Positions 1-11,772 of a DNA stretch of 64,000 nt are shown here, one piece after another. The DNA lies in assembly GCA_009760855.2 (NCBI GenBank), contig WPIO01000005.1, positions 6,600,001-6,664,000 on the forward strand, given 5' to 3'. Each line of letters opens with the position of its first letter. Position 1 is the stretch's first letter. The translations under genes and the position numbers were made by a program. Origin of the DNA: Cristatella mucedo. Lineage: Eukaryota > Bryozoa > Phylactolaemata > Cristatellidae. The notes under the pieces were generated by a model. The model was not told where the DNA came from. It searched no databases and was given only the letters and a program-made list of their open reading frames with translations.

Positions 1-237
1 ACATGCAAGAGACAACTGAAGTTGCGTCTCGCTTGATTGAATAGTAGCAAGCTAAATGTCTAAGCAAAAGGACAGTTTCCTGCAGCTTTTTAAATCGAGA
101 AGTGTCTGCTGACGGTTTGTCAGACCTGTCTATAGTATGTGGCAGCTGGTTGTTGTGAGCCAATGCTCTGCTAGTACACTTTAGCTTTGTTCGGCTTGTC
201 ATGAATGTGACTTTCGATTGCTGATGCTTCAGATGAG

Positions 238-660
238 TTACGATGTGTTTACTGCTATTTTACGACCATGCACTGTAGGAAACTGGTTCCTTTCTTTTAG
301 GAAAAATACCAAGAGCAAGACCGGAAGTCTAAATGTTGTTGACGTACGGCTGTCAAAAGGGACACAGCTAGTAGCACTTCATGAAGATAGCATGCGATTA
401 GTGTCCAAATTGATCGAGTACGACAGTGGTATAATCATGACTACACGTCCGCTCCGATATGGGATTAATTGCCTGAAGCTGCTTCTAATCGAGCACACGA
501 CCGAGGATACCGGCGATTTAATGCCCGTTTGGGTACAAAGAGTTGGTGAAGGCAAGCGGTCTTGCAGATTAACATTTGCCTTCTTATAGCTTTAATGAGT
601 TGGGCGTTCGTTCTAGCAGTCAGTTGATTATTTGAAAAATCTCGTTAAGAAGGAAACAGG
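238..660 (+). repeat. Unclassified dispersed repeat, copy 1 (with open reading frame)
   Basis: This matches 19080-19510 over about 420 nt at roughly two-thirds identity. Shared blocks include AAAGGGACACAG, AGTGTCCA, GAAGATA, and GGCAAGC near the end. Copy 1 stays open for about 110 codons (VVDVRLSKGTQLVALHED, RLVSKLIEYDSGIIM). Copy 2 has the same frame for about 65 codons (VKVILTKGTQVLALQED, TLVSTLI) and then a frameshift and stop. It may be an unknown transposon or a duplicated exon region; both copies carry a CTTTT(T)TAGG acceptor-like tract at the same place. Confidence 0.55.
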
Positions 661-2021
661 TATCAAGTCAAGTCAAGTCAATTTCACAGATCTCACATTT
701 TGCTAGGGGTAGTTTGTATTTACAGGTATGAAATGACACTTTTGATTCACTTTCCAGTTAATAATTAACAAATTAACCCATTTTTTAATTGACTGAGCAC
801 GGCCAAGTCACTGCTGCAATCACTGTAACATAATTCATACATCACCCTAAAACATCATAATCTCTACAATATATCTCACACTTATTTTACTGGTTATGTA
901 TATAAAATAAATTTAAAAATATAGAATTTTATTTGCTCTGCTCTATCTGCATTATAATTACAATTAGTTTAAAGGGTGGCACATAATTCCATGTAGGATA
1001 AAAAAATCAAACGCTTACAGGTCAGAGTCTAGTACTAGTTCCACCAGTGGTCATAGAAAGATTTACTTATTGCAGAGCAGAAATTTTATCCGGAAAAGGT
1101 TGTAGTAGTGCACGTGCAAGCTTTAGCTACTTTTGGCATTTAATTACCTAGCAAATTGGACGTCTGTAACCTTAATTGATAAAAATATGAATACAAAATT
1201 GAATCTTTTTTCAGAAATTTTAATTGTTCTGCAACGTAGCCACATTGCTCAAACATAATAAGTCCTAGAACTAAAAAAAGTTCCAGTTGAGGTCGTTGAC
1301 TGTATTTTCACATATAAAACTGAAATAAACAGTCGATAACATCAAAATTTTATTCAATATCCTAAGAAGGAAAGATCTGATTATGAGGTTTTAAGGCCCT
1401 TTTATACACATATTGTTTTCCATTCTGCTTTTAATGACTGATTAATCAGCATTCCATAACTTTCATCGCTTGGAAACCCGAAGAGAAACAGCAGTAGCAA
1501 TGACGTGCCAAAAATGGCTGAGTGAAGCGACTACGATTCCTAACTATTCTAGCAGGAAAGGCTCAATATAAGCTTAAATTGATCGCTTGGTTTGTCTGTG
1601 AGTGACACTTCGAGTAAAAGCAAAGTAGCTAAATAAAATAAACAAGATTAATTTGATGAATGCTCAGGCATTTCAATTTGAGATATACTTAATGCTCTAT
1701 GTGGGGTTGAGTTTAAAAAAATAACGGCGTACTCACGATCGTCAATGGCTAATTAGGTTTCCAGCGTCTTATCGTGGTTTTTGGAAACAGTTTGTAAGAG
1801 GCGTAAATTCTATATAGAAAGGAAGATTTAGCTGGTAAAATATCATGCCCTTAATTTATGATGGGTCTTTAAATTTGAGCTTATAGAGGGGCTTGAAATT
1901 TAGTTCTAAAACTCACTAATGCGATTAAAAGCTCTTTTGTTCTATTATCGGTTTTGTATATGCAAATAGTGGCAATTTATTCACGATTTCTTACTCAAAC
2001 TGTTCATCTGAAACGTTGCAG
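661..2021. other. Intergenic or intronic, AT-rich, nothing recognised
   Basis: No convincing ORF or repeat family seen before the orphan exon. A few SINE-like words only. Confidence 0.6.
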
Positions 2022-2270
2022 ACGACTACTGCAGTGCTTTTTATAGCTATCACGATATAATCGCTGACACTCAGCCGCAAGTCCTGGACACAAGCTGTGC
2101 AACCGTTTCACGTCGCGAGCTGTCTTCAACCATTTTAGCAGAAACTGCAGGGGTTTTCTATGGAGAAAGTGCAGAATTTATCTTTGAAGCGACAATAACT
2201 AGCGACATCGGTATTGCTGCAGGTGAAACTATCGCTTTTTCAAAGATTACCAAAGTTATCCGAAATTCAG
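2022..2270 (+). CDS. Orphan internal exon, 83 codons, unrecognised domain
   Basis: A stop-free stretch lies between a good acceptor (GAAACGTTGCAG) and a strong donor (AATTCAG|GTAAGAGC), phase 1 in and phase 1 out, with no start codon needed. It encodes DYCSAFYSYHDIIADTQP, TSCATVSRRELSSTIL, AETAGVFYGESAEFIFEATI and IGIAAGETIAFSKITKVIRN. Two Cys, alternating hydrophobic strands and the symmetrical 1-1 phase suggest an extracellular beta-domain module, but I do not recognise the family. No partner exon is certain nearby; the candidates are the repeat ORF at 240-590 and the ORF ending at 12421. Confidence 0.5.
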
Positions 2271-2494
2271 GTAAGAGCCCAGATATTATGAATCAGTATA
2301 CCTGTTTGCTATAGCATTTAGTGAGTCCCAGTGATACGTTCTTTGCAAAATTATGCTTGGTCAATAACACTGCCCTGCGTTACTAGCCATATGTAAATGT
2401 TTCTTCTGCACATGTCACATCTAACAATGTTATGCTTGCTGACATATATAATGCTACCACTAGTCATACGATCATAGTTTCTTTACAGCACCTG

Positions 2495-2552
2495 AAAAGT
2501 GCCCAGAAAGACGTTCAGCTCTTTGAGGGCACTATACAAATGTATTTTTATT
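2495..2552 (+). repeat. LINE-1f-type tail, tail only, decayed
   Basis: The stretch GTGCCCAGAAAGACG...GCTCTTTGAGGGCAC matches the LINE-1f hairpin tail (AGCGCCTAGAAAGAGATTGAG...TTCTCTGAGGGCGC). The stem GTGCCC/GGGCAC has compensating changes. No LINE body precedes it. Confidence 0.5.
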
Positions 2553-2559
2553 TTGGTTA

Positions 2560-5189
2560 ATAACTTAATGCATGCTGAAAGGCAAGTTATTTCTCTCCAA
2601 CTACAGTTATTGGGTTTCCAAGTTGCTAGAACTGTTATTGTGTAGCATAAACATGCATTTAAATTAAAGCCGCTATCCATTTGCCAGCAGGATAGCCACA
2701 GCAAATAATCACTTCTGGCGGAAAAAAACTGTAATTTTAGTTGGATTTAATTTGCGGAAGACGATGGGTCCGAAAATTCATGTTTCTATAAACGTGATAA
2801 CATTTTTGATTCGCCAAATGCAAAGCAAAAGATCCCAAAAAAATTCTGAAAATCAGTTCAAAATATCCATAACGTCTGCCTATAAAGGGATCACTAGTGC
2901 CTGCCTTGTGTGTATCATTAAAACGTCATCGTGCAACCAGTGCACAGGGGCAGGGAGTATGTGAGCGGACACAGGTTTTTCAAAAATGAATAATGCAGGC
3001 AAAGGCGAAAGACACAACTTAAATAGAGACAATAGCATTTATTAGAAGCACTTGTTTAAATAATAAAATAATGACACGTAAATGAGTCTTTCTCAAGTCA
3101 GGCTGCATGCTGACCTCAGGTCAACAGAGATATTATTCAGAGGCGGAAAACAATAGTTTTTCATGTCACAAAAAGATTCAGAAAGTTACAAAATTACTCA
3201 CCCTTAGGTCCCTCGCTCTACTGACTGTGGTCAATCACTTGTTCCCCTCACTAATTTTAAATTCCTCGAAAAGCGTGCCGTCAGTTACTATGCCCCATAG
3301 CTTAGAACTCCAAGTACCAACTGACATCACATCATATCCTATTGCATTTCATTGCCTGTTTCTCAGTGAGTGGCTCTCTTGGAAGTCTTTGATCTACAGC
3401 CAAGAAGTAGACCACCCGGCTAATTCCTCAAACCCTGCCTGTGCCACTCCTATCCTTAGATTCAGCCCCTATTTCCTCCCCATGCCGGTGAAAACTGATA
3501 TGATAGCCTCAAGTTCTCGGGTGTCTTTTGTCTGAACGTTTGTCGCAGCCCAATGCAATTAACAAATTCACAGTATCGACAATCGTGAGAAGGTTAAGGA
3601 GCAAATACTAGGAGGAACCGAGAAATTATAAGCTTCCTGTAACATGCCGTCAAATTGGAGGATGGTGCTTTACTAGTCAGCTGCAAGATCCATATTTTGG
3701 AAGCTCCCTAAATAAAAGTCAAGGTCCTCATGGTATTAGAGGCTTGCCGTGGGTGCAGGATAGCTACAAATCTCAAAGAAGCGAGTGTTACGAGTGAAAG
3801 GATTTCTGACAAAGTATTTCTGACTGCTACGGCCATCACAAGACTTGAGGAATCGAAAGTGAGTGACATGACCTTAAATTAATGCGCTGTGCTGCTTGGT
3901 CGAGATACCACTCAGAAAATCCTAGTTATGCAGTTGCCCGGACTTTTAACTCAGACAGACCTGGCTACCTATTTCTGATCCAATTTTGGCACCAATTTAT
4001 TGCATTAGCTGGAGGAGTGACACTGGCGAAGTGCACACGGTATGTTAAAACTGCATAGACCAACTTGACTGTATAGCCATTATCTAGCCAGACCTGAGTT
4101 TTTGAAATTCTATTTAGCTAAAAGACAGCAAACCTGAATATGAAGACCATTTCTTGTCTAGCGAAGGTTCGGGTCGTAAGATAACAGTCAGATTACTCGT
4201 TCAGGCTCGGAGGGAATATGCTGCCTTAATGAATTTTTTGAGGATCCGGATCCTGTGGGTCACAACACTTTTCCATATATGTTAGGCTTAATTTTCTTCA
4301 TTTATTTTAGGAAAATTAGCAGCCGAATAAAGCTCGCATATGTGTGATAAAATCCGTTAGTAATGAGAAATCTGAGATGGTGGAAGGCAGTGGGAGTTCA
4401 AAGCACAAGTGCAGCGTCTCATATACAGGAAATAAAAGCTTAGATGGTACTTACTGATGAAATAAGCCATTTCAAGAACAGGAAATTCTGGTAAAAGAGA
4501 ACGTGGAGATGCATTTCGGGATAGGCCATACTTTAAAAGCTTCACCGGGTGAACGTTGGCCATTGACATGTACGCTCTGAAATCTACCACTACTGAAGCA
4601 ACGAACCAATTGACATGCAATCTGGTCACGCCGATGCGAGATTGCGAGATAGGGATCATTCAAAAAGGGCTCGGGACTTCCTCAACTTGCTGATTCTTTT
4701 CAGTTGCTAGCTCTAAGTTCCAGCCAAAAGTTACTCACTAGGCTTCAAATTTTCATATGGTATTGCAGTCAAACTGGTCCACCTGTGCCAGCCATTTTGG
4801 ACTCCCGTCTCTATGTTAGCAGGCTGCTACAGCTAAACTTAATTCACAGATAATAGCCTAGCCTAAGCATTTTTTTACGACGTTTTCAACTTATTGATCT
4901 TTAAAACTAAGAAGTATAAACTAGTTTGTCACAGCTACACAAGAAATAGTGATTCTGATTGAGCAGAGAAAATATCTAAAAACGTTCTGTTTGACGGCTT
5001 AGCTGAGTTGTTATAACGTGCCTATCGTCTTGCTCTTTCAATTTGTTTCATGATACTATGTTATTTATCCTATTCTTTGTCTTTGGGCTGTTTGCAGAAG
5101 ACAATTGTACTTATAACTTGCTCAAGAGGTCGTAGACTCTGTAGTTCTCAATGTTAAGATTATTTGATTTAATAGCCTCTTTTATATTA
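2560..5189. other. AT-rich stretch without a clear gene
   Basis: Contains short chance ORFs (such as 3107-3535) with no motif, and the weak exon candidate at 4474-4620. Confidence 0.6.
4474..4620 (-). CDS. Possible isolated exon ending at a strong donor
   Basis: The minus-strand frame reading RLHVNWFVASVVVDFRAYMS, MANVHPVKLLKYGLSRNASP and EFPVLEMAYFIS ends at TTCATCA|GTAAGTACC, an excellent donor match. The upstream acceptor (GGCGTGACCAG) has a poor pyrimidine tract. I do not recognise the peptide. It could be chance. Confidence 0.2.
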
Positions 5190-5325
5190 AAAGTACAGCC
5201 TAATCGGCTGTCACCACACCTTTGCAGTGGGCAATGAAGGATCTCCCACTGTAGGACTCAAACCCGTTACCTGGGGCATTACGTGCGAGCATCTTGTCCC
5301 TGGGCTAAGACTGCTCTTCCACACT
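5190..5325 (-). mobile_element. SINE-B copy (tRNA-derived)
   Basis: On the minus strand it reads A-box-like AGCCCAGGGACAAGATGCTCG, then the B-box region GGGTTTGAGTCCTACAGTGGG, then the family's body. Shared SINE-B features are a B-box followed by CAGTGGGCGATC(C)TTTATTGCC and a body containing GGTGATAGCCG(T)AAAGGCT. Confidence 0.6.
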
Positions 5326-6279
5326 GGTCGCATTGACACATGCTGCTGATCCTGGTTTCAAATTAATTCTTTGCTGCTGATTTTCTGGTAATGTTCCAAA
5401 ATTTCCTCTTCAAATGATGCTTCCAAGTTTCACTTCGTAAGTCCAACGTCCATTTTCAAGTGTTCCGATACAAAAAGGTGCATCGCTCAAACTTAGCATT
5501 CGCGACTTTGTGGAGTCAAAGATGCAAGCGACTGCAATCTTATCCTTTTTTAATGAATATCCATTCATCAACGTGTGGAAGGTGCTACTTTTGAGACAAG
5601 TCGGAGATAAATTATAAACATGTTTCTTCATGTAGTAATACATTCACGAATTCAATTTAAAACGTCTAGAAACATGGCCATACAGACGAAAGCTTGGAGA
5701 AATTTCTCAAAATCAATTTTACTTGGGCTGCCAAGCGAATTCTTCAAGAGCACCGGCTCTGCATGTAGCTGCAGCGTTCCTGAGCCAGCTAAGCGTCTAG
5801 CTGTCAACAGCTTGCTCGAACATCGACACCATTCATCAAGATATAAACATTGCACCGATCAAGGTAGCGCCTCACAAACGTTAGGTGTGAATGTAATTGT
5901 TAGCACAATGATGTATCAGAAAAGATGTTTTCAAGCATCGTGTTCCAAAGATGCAGGCTCTACCATAGAGACCCAGATGGAGACTACCGGGCTGTAATAG
6001 CAATAGCCCAATTAACCCAACCTTAGCTGCTCCTAACGAGTAAGCACTCACATGACAAGTCACTAGGTGTGTCCGTCGCCTTTGACATTTCCAAGTACGA
6101 CCGCTTGTAAGCAATCGGCCCTTTTTTGTGACACTATCAAAATATTATTTACTAGGAAATCGATGAACAAATAGGCACTGCATTAGCACACGACCTGATA
6201 ATGCCACGACGAACAAGGCCGTAAAACCGGAATACAACCGTTACCTAAACGTACCTAAGGCAACCATAAGTTTAGGGAC
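5326..6279. other. No gene recognised
   Basis: The longest ORF (5620-5997, plus strand) has mixed composition, overlaps open frames on the other strand and shows no motif. Confidence 0.5.
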
Positions 6280-7640
6280 TGCTCAGGTTTCATGCTTTCA
6301 TCTGTCTGCTGCCTTCGACACCATTGATCGCGATGTCCTGCTTGAGCGATTGAGAACAACGATCGGTCTGGCAGACGAAGCACTGGCTTGGCTTAAATCG
6401 TACTTGTCTAATTGTGTTCAATCCGTGTCGTGTTGGGGTCAGGTCTCACACACAGAGACCGGTCACATGTGAAGTCCTTCAAGGGTCTGTACTCGGTTCC
6501 TCGCTGTTCTCCATTTATACTCAACCTCTGGGAAAAGTGATTAAGGCCCATGGAATAGTATATCACTTTTATGCTGACGATACACAGCTTTAATTGTCAT
6601 TCACACCGTCGGAATCTGCTGCAGCAACTAAGAAACTGAATGCTTGCCTTTCCGACATTCGATCCTGGATGTCGGAAAACTTTATGAAACAAAATGACGA
6701 TAAAACCGAACTGCTGCTCATTGGACACCCTAAGCGTGTGGCTGGATTAAAAAGCTTTGCGCTTCTAATAGGTGATGCCATCGTGCGACCATCACTTGCT
6801 CGAAATTTTGGTGTCGTTTTCGACAACTGCCTCAATCTTAAAAGCTTTATTCAGAAGACTGCCTCTACAGCTAGCCTTCACATCGGATCCCCATCCAAGA
6901 TTAGGAGCTGTCTCCTACAGTGGCTTGTAAAAAATATAACTACCTCCTTAGTTCTGTCTTGGCTTGATTATTGCAATTCCTTATTGACTGGGCTACCAAA
7001 GAAAGCTATTATGCCACTACAGCGGACTATGAATATGGCTGCAAGGCTGGTCTTCAAGTCCCAGCGGTTTGAGCAAGTGTCACCTTTGCTGAAAGAGCTA
7101 GGATGGATGCCGGTTGAGCAACGGATCCGGAGCAAAGTTCTTAGGCTGACCCACAAGGCCCGCCACGGCTTGGCTCCTTCGTACCTAGCTGAACTGCTGC
7201 ATAAGTTTCAGCCTCTTCGCGTCCTCAGGACCTGTGTGGACAATAAATTAGCTGTTCCGTACCTCCGCTTAAAGACCGTTGGCGACAGAAGCTTTAGCTC
7301 TGCAGGCCCTAGACTGTGAAACTCGCTTCCACAATTCTTATGCAACGACAACTACTCTGGGGCTGCTGATTATGGAGCATCCTTTTTAGCGATCCTGAGC
7401 TGCTACTTCCATGCTATTCAGTACCTCAATTGCTCTCCTGACTCTGCTATGCTTCTCACTTTGTCTTCGTTTCGTGAGACGAAGTCTGTTGGCTACCGAA
7501 TGCGTACTGAAAGCCACTAAGGCTGTGAGTGAGCTACACGAAACTCTCCTGTATAACACCCACATAGTCTTCATGACTCTGCCGAGTTACAGAAGAAGAT
7601 AAATTACATTAAATTACTTTACTTGTTTGCATTACATTGA
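6280..7640 (+). mobile_element. LINE-2f copy, 5'-truncated, CR1/L2-like reverse transcriptase
   Basis: The frame fragments encode LSAAFDTIDRDVLLERL, an [10 protein letters not shown] block, then [10 protein letters not shown] (the polymerase YADD box), then a 241-aa open frame (6594-7319) from KLNACLSDIRSWMSENF to DRSFSSAGPRL. The C-terminal region has the LGWMPVEQRI..KVL block common to this LINE class. The endonuclease and N-terminal half are missing. The 3' end carries CTGCCGAGTTACAGAAGAAGATAAATTACATTAAATTAC, a short ATTAC-type tail. Several frameshifts and a stop before the polymerase core show it is dead. Confidence 0.85.
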
Positions 7641-7692
7641 AGTTAAAACTTTGTTGCAACATATTACATATGTATTTACTTATTTATTTACC

Positions 7693-7696
<4 letters not shown>

Positions 7697-7787
<91 letters not shown>
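7697..7787. repeat. (TA)n microsatellite, about 90 nt
   Basis: An almost perfect TA dinucleotide run directly downstream of the LINE-2f copy. Confidence 0.98.
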
Positions 7788-7790
<3 letters not shown>

Positions 7791-8079
7791 AGATACCTGT
7801 TAGTGTATACCGATCGTAATTTAAATTTCCGGCATAAAAGAAGCTTGGAACTTCATTTTAAAGTCGGTATTGACAGTGTCAACACCCATATTACGATACA
7901 TTATGCAGCAGAGATACAATACCCTTGACTAGTAAACGACTAGATTTAGGTATGGAGCTCAAGCTACTGAACGGCGACTAGGCTGTCCTCGTTTGGCCAA
8001 GGGTGGATGGTGATCACTTTTAATGAAAAAAGCGTATGATTAATCAATAAGGCAAACGTAGAGTGCTTGGATAATAATA

Positions 8080-9003
8080 ACAGTAGGTTTAATAAAACGC
8101 CTTCAGAGAACTCAGTCTCTTTCTAGGTGCTTTACATTTACTACAAAGGAAACATTATCGAACGGTTAGTGGTAGCACGCTCAATAAGCAACTAGAATAA
8201 CATGGTCAGGGGTGGCACGTACAGGGCCAGCATGAAATTATGGTCAGTACCAGCATGCAACAGTGTCAGCACGCATAAGCACATATACGACGAATCACGG
8301 GGACCCACTAAATGCAGTCAGAAATAGGTGCGTTTGCAATGTGGTCAAGTCAGGAGATATTGTGACGGAAGTCGGGAGTGAGTTCCAAGCTTTAGAGACT
8401 ACGAACTAAATGCAAGGTCTCCAAAGGATTTGAGGTTTGTATGAGGTAAAGGTAAACAATTAGTTTCCGAAAAGCAGGTGGTACGACGCTTGACTTGGTG
8501 GGGAGTACATCTCATAGGTAGTCTTGAGCCAAGAATGAAGGGACCTACAAGTGAGCACAAAAACCTTGACGCCGATCCGTTGCTTGACTGGTAGGCAGTG
8601 CAGGTCGGTGAGAAGTGGTGTGATTTGGAAACTGCGGTGCTCATGTCAGACAAGCCTAGCTGCAGAGCCAAGCTGTAAGTAAGAGTCCGATTGCACGTGC
8701 CTGTAGGCCAGCATTCAGTGAGTTACAGAAGTCAAGACGGGAAGTCACAAATGCATTGACCAACTTAGATGTGGTATCCTTATCTTAACATGTCCGATTT
8801 TTAGCAATGTTATGTAGCTAAAGGTAGGCAGACTTGATTGTGGAGCTGATGGGGTCGTCTAAAGAAAGGTCACTTTTCAGCTTGACACCAAGATTCCATG
8901 CAGATTGAACAGGAGATATTCTCGCAGAGCCAATTTTATGCGTTAGCATTTCCAATTTCCGAATCATATTTGGTTTGTTAATAGTTAGGAGGACAGAACC
9001 GTA
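8080..9003 (-). mobile_element. LINE-1f copy, 5'-truncated, inactive
   Basis: On the minus strand the fragments read NKPNMIRKLEMLTHKIGSA, LGVKLKSDLSLDDPISSTI, then the HFSPTC..YQSSNGS region, which is the frame-shifted HITPLLADLHWLPVKQRI block. It ends with the hairpin tail (AAAGCACC..GAGAACTGAG at 8100-8150) and an A/T-rich end at 8080. It lacks the polymerase core. Confidence 0.8.
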
Positions 9004-9007
9004 ATGG

Positions 9008-9180
9008 CTCACTAGGTGAGGCTGTTGCTTTTCACGACCTCGGCCCCGAGGTCGTGGGTTCGAATTTATCCTGCAGTGGGCGATCCTATATTGCCACTGC
9101 AAGCGGTGGTGATAGCCGTAAAGGCTCTTCTGTCGCTATACAAAAGGAGGCTGTTAAATCAGCTAGCATTTTTTTTAGAA
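9008..9180 (+). mobile_element. SINE-B copy
   Basis: The B-box is GTGGGTTCGAATTTATCC. The body GCAGTGGGCGATCCTATATTGCC, GGTGGTGATAGCCGTAAAGG and GAGGCTGTTAAATCAGCTAGC is followed by a T-run. It abuts the 5' end of the minus-strand LINE-1f. A perfect 11-bp inverted repeat (9033-9043 with 9046-9056) sits in its tRNA-like head. Confidence 0.75.
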
Positions 9181-9809
9181 AATTAATTCTCACAGATTGC
9201 TGGAAAAATAAATTATATTCGTTTTGCTTACGTTTATCACTGGCCAGGTCACCTATCGTAAATAGCCAATGTAAGACAAGGAATGTACACGAAAGCTGCA
9301 GTCGCAAACATTAATAGCACTCGCTGGCCATTGAAAAAGCGGTTCAATTGTTTTTTATTTGATAAATTGAAAGCTAGTTTTCAAAGAGAACTGACACAAT
9401 TTCAACCTTGTGGAAATATGCAACCGGCTCAACAAGCATTTCTAGTTTACCAAGTTTACGGCTAGAATTTCATCACTTATAGTATCCATGGTGGACTGAA
9501 AAGCTAAAGCAACCAGGAAGGGGGAAAAATTCGAATGGAGAAAAACGCTAATGAAATTTTAGACACGTTCCTATTATCGTAAAAGATCACTTCATTAGGA
9601 TGAAAATTGGGTAACGCATTCAAGTTTTGCATTTTATAGTCTGTAAATAATCGCACATAGATTAATGGGCGTTTAATGTTAAAGTCTGGCATTCAATGAC
9701 TATCCAATAAAAATGTTCTGTGAAAGTCGAATGTGCCTGACGTTAACTACTCACCGTTACGAAAATCCAAAGTTTTTCTTAATTCGAACAATACACTTAA
9801 TATAATTAA

Positions 9810-9957
9810 TAATAATATAATTCATTTGTATAGCGCCCCAAGAGAACTTAGTCTCTTTTCAGGCGCTTTACATATGCCTCGGGGCTCGAGCCCACGACCT
9901 CAGCCAGAGCTTGGCCGGAGCGAGCGCCTTAAACGCTGGACCAACCAAGCTCGGCAC
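9810..9957 (-). mobile_element. SINE-A copy (tRNA-derived head, LINE-1f tail)
   Basis: On the minus strand it reads GCTTGGTTGGTCCAGCGTTTAAGGCGCTCG (A-box), GCTGAGGTCGTGGGCTCGAGCCC (B-box), then GAGGCATATGTAAAGCGCCTGAAAAGAGACTAAGTTCTCTTGGGGCGC (hairpin tail) and an AT-rich end. It directly abuts the LINE-1f copy that starts at about 9958. Confidence 0.8.
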
Positions 9958-11772
9958 TTAAGGAAGTCACTAGTGATCTCGTCCTGAAGTTTATATCCCA
10001 ATCAAAGAAGACAACAAGTCCTCTGGACCCTATTCCCACAGTCCGGCTCCTACGGTGCATTGATCTGCTGCTGCCATGCATAACTAACATCAATAATATG
10101 TCATTAGCCTCAGGTCATGTCCCAGCACCTTTCAAAAAAGCTGTAGTCAGGCCACTTCTCAATAAAGCCACACTAGACCGAGAGAACTTGAGCAACTACC
10201 GCCCAGTCTCCCCTCTACATTTCCTATGAAAGACGTTGGAACGGGTCATGGTGGACCAGCTGAACTCCTATATAAAAACTTCAAACCTTGCTAGTAAGTT
10301 CCAGTCTGGCCTTAGAGCTAATCACTCACCAGAGTCCGCCTTGCTTAGGGTATTCAACGACCTTCTTAGGAATGCAGACATTGGTGGAGTGTCTCTGCTT
10401 GTTTTTCTCGATCTTTCGGCAGCTTTTGATACTATCGATCACAAAGTTCTTCTAGAGCGCCTCTCATCTCACCTGGGCATGACTGGCACTGCTCTGCAAT
10501 GGTTCAGGTCCTACCTCAGTGGGAAACTCCAGAGTATTAATGTGAATGGACAAATATCATCTGAGGTACCTCTGAAACGTGGGGTTCCTCAGGGCTCCAT
10601 GCTAGGTCCGGTACTTTTCACGGTTTATACTCTGCCTCTTGCTGATGTGATTGCCAAGCACAATCTAGGCTTTCACTTCTATGCGGATGACACTCAGTTG
10701 TACCTTTGCTTTGATCCCTACCAGACTTCGAGCACTTCAAATTCTCTCAAATCTCTTACTGCATGTATTGATGACATTCGCACATGGGTGGCAGCAAATT
10801 TTCGAAAACTAAATGAAGATAAATCTAACTTACTAGTTATGGGCAAACCATTGTGAATCAGAAATTGGAAAGGCTGTAGCTCAAAATCGGCTTTGCCAAA
10901 ATATCTCCTGTTAAATCAGCTCGAAATCTAAGTGTCAAGTTACAAAGTGACCTCTTGTTAGCCGACCACATCAGCTCCACAATCAAGTCTGCCTACTTTA
11001 AGCTACATAACATTGCTAAAATTCGGGCCTGTTTAGATAAGGATACCAAGTCTAAGTTGGTTCATGCATTTGTGGCATCCCGTCTTGAATTATGTAACTC
11101 ACTTCTTGCTGGCGTACCAGCATGTGCAGTCAGGCGATTGCAGCTAGTGCAAAACTCTGCAGCTAGGCTTGTCTGTAGTGAGCGTCACAGTTGCCACATC
11201 ACACCACTTCTCACCGACCTGCACTGGCTCCCTGTCAAGCAACGGATCGACTTCAAGGTTTTCTCACTCACTCTTAGGTCACTTCATTCTTCGGCTCCAA
11301 CCTATCTCTCAGATCTACTGCCCCATTAGGCCAAGCATCGTACCACCCGCTTTTTCGAATCCAACAGTTTACCGATACCTTGTACAAACCTCAAATCCGT
11401 TGGACCGTGCATTTAGTTCGTAGGCTGCCAAAGCCTGGAACTCTCTCGCGACTTGCGTCACAACATCCCCTGACTTGACCACATTTTAAAAGAACTTGAA
11501 AAACACATATTTAGGATTGCATTTAGTGGTTCCCTGTGATTCTTCCTTGATGTGCTTATGCGTGCTGACACTGTGCATTCTGCTACTAACCACATTTGCG
11601 TGCTGACCCTGTGCATGTCACCCCTAGCCATGTTATTCACGTTGTTTATCAAGCATGATCACCATTCAATCGCGTTTTCCTTTCCAGCAAACGTAAAGCG
11701 CCTAGAAAAAGATTGAGTTCTCTGAGGGCACTTTATCAAGTACATTATTATTCATATTATTATTAGTATGAG
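9958..11772 (+). mobile_element. LINE-1f copy, 5'-truncated, frameshifted
   Basis: A 206-aa open frame (10236-10856) carries LLVFLDLSAAFDTIDHKVLL, GVPQGSMLGPVLFTVYTLPL and [12 protein letters not shown], the reverse transcriptase palm motifs. After a frameshift, a second frame (10955-11329) carries AKIRACLDKDTKSKLVHAF and HITPLLTDLHWLPVKQRIDF. The 3' end has CGTAAAGCGCCTAGAAAAAGATTGAG...GAGGGCAC and an (ATT)n tail at 11745-11772. No endonuclease domain is present. Confidence 0.88.
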
